From JADFNO01 sp965369945 (lineage in GTDB: Bacteria; Planctomycetota; Phycisphaerae; Phycisphaerales; SM1A02): a stretch of 10,497 nt of DNA. Numbering within the stretch: position 1 is the stretch's first letter; every line of letters starts with the position of its first letter. The stretch covers positions 1-10,497 of the forward strand of contig CBDUST010000145.1 in the NCBI GenBank assembly GCA_965369945.1. Direction: 5' to 3'. Positions 6,712-10,497 of the stretch are shown here, in pieces. The position numbers and the translations under genes were made by a program. The notes under the pieces were generated by a model. That model saw only the letters and a program-made list of their open reading frames with translations, made no database searches and was not told where the DNA came from.

Positions 6712-7530
6712 TCACTCTGGAGAAAGCTCTTGTTGTAACGAGAATATCTCAACGGCTGGGAATATCCTTTCCATCATCTGGATCAGGCGATGATCGTCTG
6801 TAGCGAACCTGCCAACATAGGAAGCCGTGAAGGCATAGTGAGCATCTTCCCAATTGTTCTCGAAGTCAGCCGTCTCGCCAAGTGAATACATAATGTTGTA
6901 ATAGTTGATTATCCTCCACCAGCGACAAAGCGCAGGTCGATCCGGGAAGTTACCAATGAGCGGTACCCAAGTCTTGGCCGTCAGATGTGAATCCCATTTG
7001 GTGATCTGAGTCCGTATTGGGGAAGGATCGCGTAGGAAGTCTACGAGAGCTTCCTCGGATGAGCGCAGGCCAGACAAGTCTACATCATTGACAGACGCAT
7101 ATTCCGTCCATTTACGAGAGCGATCCACGAATTCCGTCTTGCACTTCTCGTAGAACTCCTGGCGTTCGTCATCGGGCCACGCAAACACTCCATCTTTTGC
7201 ATGGGAGCGAAGAGCTTCGGTCCATTCTTCGGAGACGATGTGGGCCGGCGAAACCAAAGTATGCGAACGTCTCTCATCCTCGATCAGATCCCAGCAGTAA
7301 AGCGATATCCACACAGTCTCGTAGTGCTTGCGAATCCATGAAACGAAACCATCGAGCTCTTTATCGCGCTTTGCTTCGGCCATCTCGTGGAAGTAAGCAT
7401 CTGGAAGTACTACTTCTGCCCCAGGCGGAAGAATTTGCTCGGGTCGGCCATAACTCAGGATGTTGCGATCCACCACAACAAGTGGGCCGGTTGCTGTTTC
7501 TAGTTTCTCGTTCTCTACTCCTAGATCCAC
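6712..7530 (-). CDS. PIN-like domain nuclease protein, unusually long, lower G+C
   Basis: A 272-residue protein I do not recognise as a named gene. It has the PIN-domain layout of acidic residues: D21 in LVVVDRN after a beta-strand; E49 in DAYFHEMA; D229 in EDAHYAFTASYV; and D245/D246 in RFATDDHRLI, the last matching the 'aT.D..l' end of PIN nucleases. PIN proteins are metal-dependent RNases, including VapC toxins and RNA-processing enzymes. VapC-type proteins are about 130-140 residues; here about 175 residues, rich in Trp and charged residues, separate E49 from D229, so this is a long insertion or a distinct subfamily. Sampled 60-base lines run at about 43-58% G+C, against about 48-72% in dapA, which suggests acquisition. 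GTG at 7530 is the first usable start; its ribosome binding site is poor. It lies 31 nt after the Nudix stop, at the end of the pdxJ-dapA-Nudix operon. No small antitoxin-like gene is adjacent. The PIN assignment rests on motifs alone. Confidence 0.72.
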   Translation of the reverse strand: MDLGVENEKLETATGPLVVVDRNILSYGRPEQILPPGAEVVLPDAYFHEMAEAKRDKELDGFVSWIRKHYETVWISLYCWDLIEDERRSHTLVSPAHIVSEEWTEALRSHAKDGVFAWPDDERQEFYEKCKTEFVDRSRKWTEYASVNDVDLSGLRSSEEALVDFLRDPSPIRTQITKWDSHLTAKTWVPLIGNFPDRPALCRWWRIINYYNIMYSLGETADFENNWEDAHYAFTASYVGRFATDDHRLIQMMERIFPAVEIFSLQQELSPE

Positions 7531-7561
7531 TCTGTCACCGGGCCATCTCTTGACACGGTCG

Positions 7562-8149
7562 CTATTCCACGCGCGTCGGAAACCCGCCGCGAAACGGCAA
7601 CTCCCTTCGTAGCTTCGTGCCTTCGTGCCTCAGTGCCTTCGTGCCTTCCTTGACCGATTCATGCACCGTCCACGTGATTTCGTTGTCTTCCGACCACTCG
7701 ATATGGACAGCGAAGAAACCATCGCGGTGTGACTGCACAAGTGGCCACATCACCTCGCGGTCGGTGCGCGGGATCGCCAGCTGCGCGACTTCGCCAATCG
7801 GCTTCCATTCCAGAACGCCCTCACTGAACTCCGTCCACGGCAGCGCAGCGGGATCAACGAGCGTTGTGACTTCAAACAAAAAGATCAGCCAGTGCGCTTC
7901 GAGTTGGTAGGCAGATTCCGAGACGATGCCGATCAAACGCAAATCGTCGGGCTCAATGACAAGCCCGGTCTCTTCGTGGAGTTCGCGCAGCGCACAATCG
8001 TGCGGCCCTTCGCCTGCGTCGATCTTCAGCTTGCCGCCGACGGGCGAGTACATGCCCTTGTTCGGTTCCTGAGCGCGATGCAGCAACAACACTCGATCAT
8101 CGTCATCGTACAGATAGCACAGCACCGCGATCTTGTGGGGCAGCGTCAC
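7562..8149 (-). CDS. Nudix hydrolase
   Basis: A 195-residue Nudix protein. Nudix enzymes hydrolyse nucleoside diphosphates linked to another moiety, often oxidised or surplus nucleotides. The Nudix box runs from G38-G39-K40 through E47 to R55-E56-L57-H58-E59-E60-T61-G62-L63. The catalytic REUxEExGU core is intact, but the spacing from the second Gly to the first Glu is seven residues instead of five. The N-terminus (KIAVLCYLYDDDDRVLLLHR) is a standard Nudix first strand. The GTG start overlaps the dapA stop (GTGA), implying translational coupling. The C-terminal part, from about residue 166, reads KEGTKALRH then EGTKLRRE; it comes from an 8-bp tandem DNA repeat and is probably not part of the original fold. 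The substrate cannot be named; membership of a pdxJ-dapA operon gives no clear hint. Confidence 0.88.
   Translation of the reverse strand: MTLPHKIAVLCYLYDDDDRVLLLHRAQEPNKGMYSPVGGKLKIDAGEGPHDCALRELHEETGLVIEPDDLRLIGIVSESAYQLEAHWLIFLFEVTTLVDPAALPWTEFSEGVLEWKPIGEVAQLAIPRTDREVMWPLVQSHRDGFFAVHIEWSEDNEITWTVHESVKEGTKALRHEGTKLRRELPFRGGFPTRVE
7605..7652. repeat. 8-bp tandem repeat (consensus CTTCGTGC) within the Nudix 3' end
   Basis: Six consecutive octamers: CTTCGTAG, CTTCGTGC, CTTCGTGC, CTCAGTGC, CTTCGTGC and CTTCCTTG. Three are identical, two differ from CTTCGTGC at two positions, and the sixth is more diverged. Read on the minus strand, three octamers (24 bp) encode one eight-residue period, visible as EGTKALRH followed by EGTKLRRE. 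It looks like a microsatellite-type expansion or a short insertion that has been absorbed into the reading frame. Confidence 0.7.
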
Positions 8150-9048
8150 GCCGGCACCTTGGCGGGCTGAAGATTGCCCGCAGCGAGCAGGTCCTTGATC
8201 GACTGACGGACCGCATCAGTGGGCGCACACAAGGGCAGCCGAACCGTACCGGTGTCTCGGCCGAGTAGGGCCAGGGCGGTTTTGATCGGCACAGGATTGG
8301 TTTCAAGACTCAGCAACCCGCGCGACATCGCAAACAGATCGCGATGCAACTGCTGCGCCGCCTGCCAATCGTTATTGAGCATCGCATCACACAGCGCGAC
8401 GATTTTCTCCGGCACCAGATTCGAGACAACGCTAATCACACCCACGCCGCCGACGGATGCGATCGGCAGTGTCAGCGAGTCATCGCCGCTGATAAGCTGA
8501 AGGTCGGTGCGCAGATTGATCTCACTGGCAAGATCCAGTGAACCCGTCGCTTCTTTGATTGCGCGGATATTCGGATGAGCCGCCAGTCGATGGATCGTGT
8601 CGCCGGTGAGCGCGACGGCCGTGCGCCCGGGAATGTTATACAGCACAATGGGAAGATCGCATGAGTCGGCGATCGCCATGAAATGTTGATACAGACCCTC
8701 TTGCGACGGCCTGTTGTAGTACGGCGTAACGTGCAGCGCGGCATCAGCGCCGACCGCATGTGAAAATCGATGCAGATGAATGGCGTAGTTTGTGTCGTTG
8801 GAACCGGCTCCGGCAATAACGGTAAGCCCGCGCGGTTTGGCCAACTCGATCACTTTCTCGACTATCGCGCGATGCTCCTCGTCGCTGAGCGTCGGCGACT
8901 CGCCCGTGGTGCCGCAGGGGACGACACCATTTACGCCGCCGGCTGCCTGGCGCTCGATGTTGTCGGCGAGGCGGTCGAAATCGACTTTCGAGCCATCGGC
9001 GACGAATGGAGTGATCAGAGCGGTATAGGCGCCTTGGAGAGTCGTCAT
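8146..9048 (-). CDS. dapA: 4-hydroxy-tetrahydrodipicolinate synthase
   Basis: A 300-residue (beta/alpha)8 class I aldolase-type enzyme. It condenses pyruvate with aspartate semialdehyde to 4-hydroxy-tetrahydrodipicolinate, the first committed step to diaminopimelate and lysine, in the cytoplasm. Key residues are all present: Schiff-base Lys K165 in IKEATG; proton-relay Tyr Y137 in VLYNIPGRT, with R142; the Thr pair in CGTTGE (T47, T48); and the TPYYNRP loop with Y110/Y111. The GDDSLTLP and GGVGVISVVSN segments also match the family. Length is normal (about 290-300). The ATG at 9048 gives the canonical LQGAYTALITPF beginning, though no clear Shine-Dalgarno precedes it. It lies 48 bp after pdxJ and overlaps the Nudix start by 4 bp, so cotranscription is likely. 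DapA paralogues such as N-acetylneuraminate lyase share the fold, but the residues seen favour DapA. Confidence 0.95.
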   Translation of the reverse strand: MTTLQGAYTALITPFVADGSKVDFDRLADNIERQAAGGVNGVVPCGTTGESPTLSDEEHRAIVEKVIELAKPRGLTVIAGAGSNDTNYAIHLHRFSHAVGADAALHVTPYYNRPSQEGLYQHFMAIADSCDLPIVLYNIPGRTAVALTGDTIHRLAAHPNIRAIKEATGSLDLASEINLRTDLQLISGDDSLTLPIASVGGVGVISVVSNLVPEKIVALCDAMLNNDWQAAQQLHRDLFAMSRGLLSLETNPVPIKTALALLGRDTGTVRLPLCAPTDAVRQSIKDLLAAGNLQPAKVPA

Positions 9049-9096
9049 AGCATTGCTCGCGTCAGCGGAGGCCAGATGAGATTCGTGGTCGTTGGA

Positions 9097-9873
9097 TCAG
9101 ACGGTGATAGTATCGCCTGAACAGGGCTGGGCTGCCTCTGTCATCAACTGTTTCATCTCGGCGACCGCTGCCCGCAGACCCACGAACACGGCCCGGCTCA
9201 CGATCGAATGGCCGATGTGAAGCTCGCACAAGCCCGGCAGCGCGGCGATCGGCTGAACATTGGCATATGTCAGGGCGTGCCCGGCATTGAACCGCATACC
9301 CGCATCTTGAATCAACGCTCCAGCTTGCCGGACCCTTTCCAATTCGGCATGAATCGGCTCCAGCGTTGCGTCTCGGCCCTTATCCCAGAACGCATGAGCA
9401 AAGGGCCCGGTGTGGACCTCGCAGGCGTCGAATCCGCAGGCATTCGCCGCTTCGACCTGGGCCGGCTCAGCGTCGATGAACGCACTAACGATCGAGCCGG
9501 CATCGTGCAGCTGAGCCACGACGTCGGTAAGTCGGCCGATCTGACCCGCCACATCGAGCCCACCCTCCGTCGTAATCTCCTGACGGCCTTCAGGCACGAG
9601 CGCTGCGGCCTGCGGCCTGAGTTTGGCGGCGATGGAGACCATCTCGTCCGTGGCCGCCATCTCCAGGTTGAGCCTGACATCGACACGCTCGGCAAGCCGG
9701 CAAACATCATCATCTTGGATGTGGCGTCGGTCCTCGCGCAGATGCACGGTGATCACATCAGCTCCACCTGCCAGCGCTTCGTCAGCGGCCAGAACCGGAT
9801 CTGGTTCGTAGGTCCGCCGAGCTTGACGTACAGTCGCCACATGGTCGAGATTCACGCCGAGACGGATCATCAT
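9097..9873 (-). CDS. pdxJ: Pyridoxine 5'-phosphate synthase
   Basis: A 258-residue TIM-barrel enzyme. PdxJ condenses 1-deoxyxylulose-5-phosphate with 3-amino-2-oxopropyl phosphate to form pyridoxine 5'-phosphate, the last ring-forming step of the DXP-dependent vitamin B6 pathway. The sequence shows LGVNLDHVATVRQAR (5-19) with D10 and H11; VHLREDRRHI (43-52) with H44 and R46; NLEMA with E71; EVHTGPFA (152-159); NAGHALTY with H199; and HIGHSIVSRA (219-228). All are hallmark PdxJ segments, and the length is slightly above the usual 240-250 owing to a C-terminal tail. The ATG pair at 9870/9873 is the start; no Shine-Dalgarno is visible. It heads the minus-strand operon with dapA and is divergent from phoU. 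Its presence implies DXP-dependent B6 synthesis, which requires pdxA elsewhere. Confidence 0.96.
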   Translation of the reverse strand: MMIRLGVNLDHVATVRQARRTYEPDPVLAADEALAGGADVITVHLREDRRHIQDDDVCRLAERVDVRLNLEMAATDEMVSIAAKLRPQAAALVPEGRQEITTEGGLDVAGQIGRLTDVVAQLHDAGSIVSAFIDAEPAQVEAANACGFDACEVHTGPFAHAFWDKGRDATLEPIHAELERVRQAGALIQDAGMRFNAGHALTYANVQPIAALPGLCELHIGHSIVSRAVFVGLRAAVAEMKQLMTEAAQPCSGDTITV

Positions 9874-9938
9874 CGCAAGCGTAGGCGCATGATCGGCGCT
9901 TCACAAGGGAATCTGAACCCGGCCGTTGAGGCTGCGCA

Positions 9939-9967
9939 TGGTGATCCGGCTTGGGGGTGGATATACT
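9939..9967 (+). promoter_or_regulatory. Candidate phoU promoter
   Basis: TATACT (9962-9967) is a good -10-like box. At 17 nt upstream, TGGTGA (9939-9944) is only a weak -35 match. A transcript would start near 9974, about 30 nt before the GTG at 10004, which favours that start over the upstream ATG at 9938. Pattern-based inference; no Pho box was recognised. Confidence 0.3.
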
Positions 9968-10003
9968 GCCCGCGCTAAAGGTCAGTCACACGAGACGCTG
10001 CAC

Positions 10004-10497
10004 GTGACCGAGTTCACAAAGAACCTTGCCAGACTCATGAGCGATCTGGTCACCCAGGGTGACCGGGTGACGGATATGCTTCTGCGAGCGGTCGAGTGTT
10101 TCTTCGATCTGGATGAGGCCAAGGCCCAGAGCGTCGTCGAAGCGGACCACGTCATCGACAAGGTGGATGTCGAGATCGAACGGGCGTCAATTCCGCTGCT
10201 AGCGATGGGCGAGACCGACGAGCACGAAATCCGCTCTGTGCTGACCGTGGTAAAGATCAACAATGAGCTGGAGCGCATCGGCGATTGTGCGGTGAATATC
10301 GCCGAGGAGGTCACCGACTTCGGCGAGTCGCCCGAGCCCGTTCCCCAAACATTTCGGGTCATGGCCAACAGCGTCGTCGGCATGCTGCGTGATGCGACTC
10401 GATCGCTTTCGAACTTGGACAAACGGCTCGCAGAGCAAGTGCTGGGCTTCGACGACACGGTCGATCAGTTCAAGCGTGAGATCATTCTCGACGCGCA
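10004..10497 (+). CDS. phoU: PhoU-family phosphate signalling regulator (3' partial)
   Basis: 164 residues are visible before the window ends; the frame stays open. PhoU is a cytoplasmic helical-bundle protein that links the Pst phosphate transporter to the PhoR/PhoB two-component system and damps phosphate uptake. The first PhoU domain is complete: a helical start NLARLMSDLVTQGDRV, then INNELERIGDCAVNIAEEV (residues 85-103) with the conserved E-R-I-G-D metal/Pst-facing motif. The second domain begins near residue 115 (TFRVMANSVVGMLRDA), matching the family's internal duplication. GTG at 10004 puts VTEFTKNLARL at the usual N-terminal position. An in-frame ATG at 9938 with GAGG 6 nt upstream would add 22 poorly conserved-looking residues and is the alternative. 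It is divergent from pdxJ; pst or pho genes may follow to the right. Confidence 0.88.
   Translation, partial: MTEFTKNLARLMSDLVTQGDRVTDMLLRAVECFFDLDEAKAQSVVEADHVIDKVDVEIERASIPLLAMGETDEHEIRSVLTVVKINNELERIGDCAVNIAEEVTDFGESPEPVPQTFRVMANSVVGMLRDATRSLSNLDKRLAEQVLGFDDTVDQFKREIILDA

Noticed and set aside
6695..6715. Terminator between glmM and the PIN-like gene
   Set aside because: GTTTACGGTAAAC is a short palindrome with too small a loop and no T-run; it is not enough to call a terminator.
7605..7652. CRISPR array
   Set aside because: Units are 8 bp, contiguous and without spacers.
9208..9978. 256-residue plus-strand open frame opposite pdxJ
   Set aside because: It lies antisense to a clear PdxJ, has no recognisable domain, and is the usual reverse-frame artefact of GC-rich coding DNA.
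9938..10003. ATG at 9938 as the phoU start
   Set aside because: It has a fair GAGG upstream, but it adds 22 residues not expected in PhoU and would lie upstream of the best -10-like box. Kept only as an alternative.

Overview
The window looks like a chromosomal segment of a moderately GC-rich bacterium, most probably a member of the Planctomycetota (Phycisphaerae-like). This is an inference from several things together. GTG starts are frequent. A pilin-type secretion cluster includes one very large pilin-like protein carrying dockerin/EF-hand-type acidic loops. The phosphoglucosamine mutase is of the form with a GEGNGG sugar-binding loop. A palindromic intergenic repeat and an 8-bp tandem repeat are also present. 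No rRNA, tRNA, CRISPR array or insertion-sequence transposase was seen.

Left block (1-4760, + strand): a type II secretion / type IV pilus-like operon. It runs from the 3' part of a GspF/PilC-family inner-membrane platform protein, to a PilV/GspI-like prepilin, to an 827-residue PilX-like membrane-anchored protein, to a PilW/GspJ-like prepilin. Spacing is tight: the last two genes overlap by 4 bp (GTGA), with a strong Shine-Dalgarno inside the upstream gene. A strong intrinsic terminator follows at 4713-4760. The gene set resembles a minor-pilin priming module (V, X and W components) plus the F platform protein; the ATPase, secretin and major pilin would lie outside the window.

Middle block (4753-6709): a small QueD/6-pyruvoyl-tetrahydropterin-synthase-family gene on the minus strand and glmM (UDP-GlcNAc precursor supply for the cell envelope) on the plus strand are transcribed divergently. 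The spacer holds a possible near-leaderless promoter for the QueD-like gene. It also holds a 121-bp element with perfect 13-bp terminal inverted repeats around nested hairpins.

Right block (6712-9873, - strand): an apparent operon pdxJ (vitamin B6) - dapA (lysine/diaminopimelate) - Nudix hydrolase - PIN-like nuclease. dapA and the Nudix gene overlap by 4 bp. The PIN-like gene has lower G+C than its neighbours and ends 2 bp from glmM, tail to tail; it looks like an accessory gene added to the end of a housekeeping operon. The Nudix C-terminus is built from an 8-bp tandem repeat.

Right edge (10004-10497, + strand): the 5' part of a phoU-like phosphate regulator, divergent from pdxJ and cut by the window end.

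Most of the window is housekeeping. The parts that deserve attention are the 121-bp cloverleaf-like element, the oversized EF-hand/beta-helix PilX-like protein, the PIN-like protein, and the QueD homologue that has lost two catalytic-triad residues.
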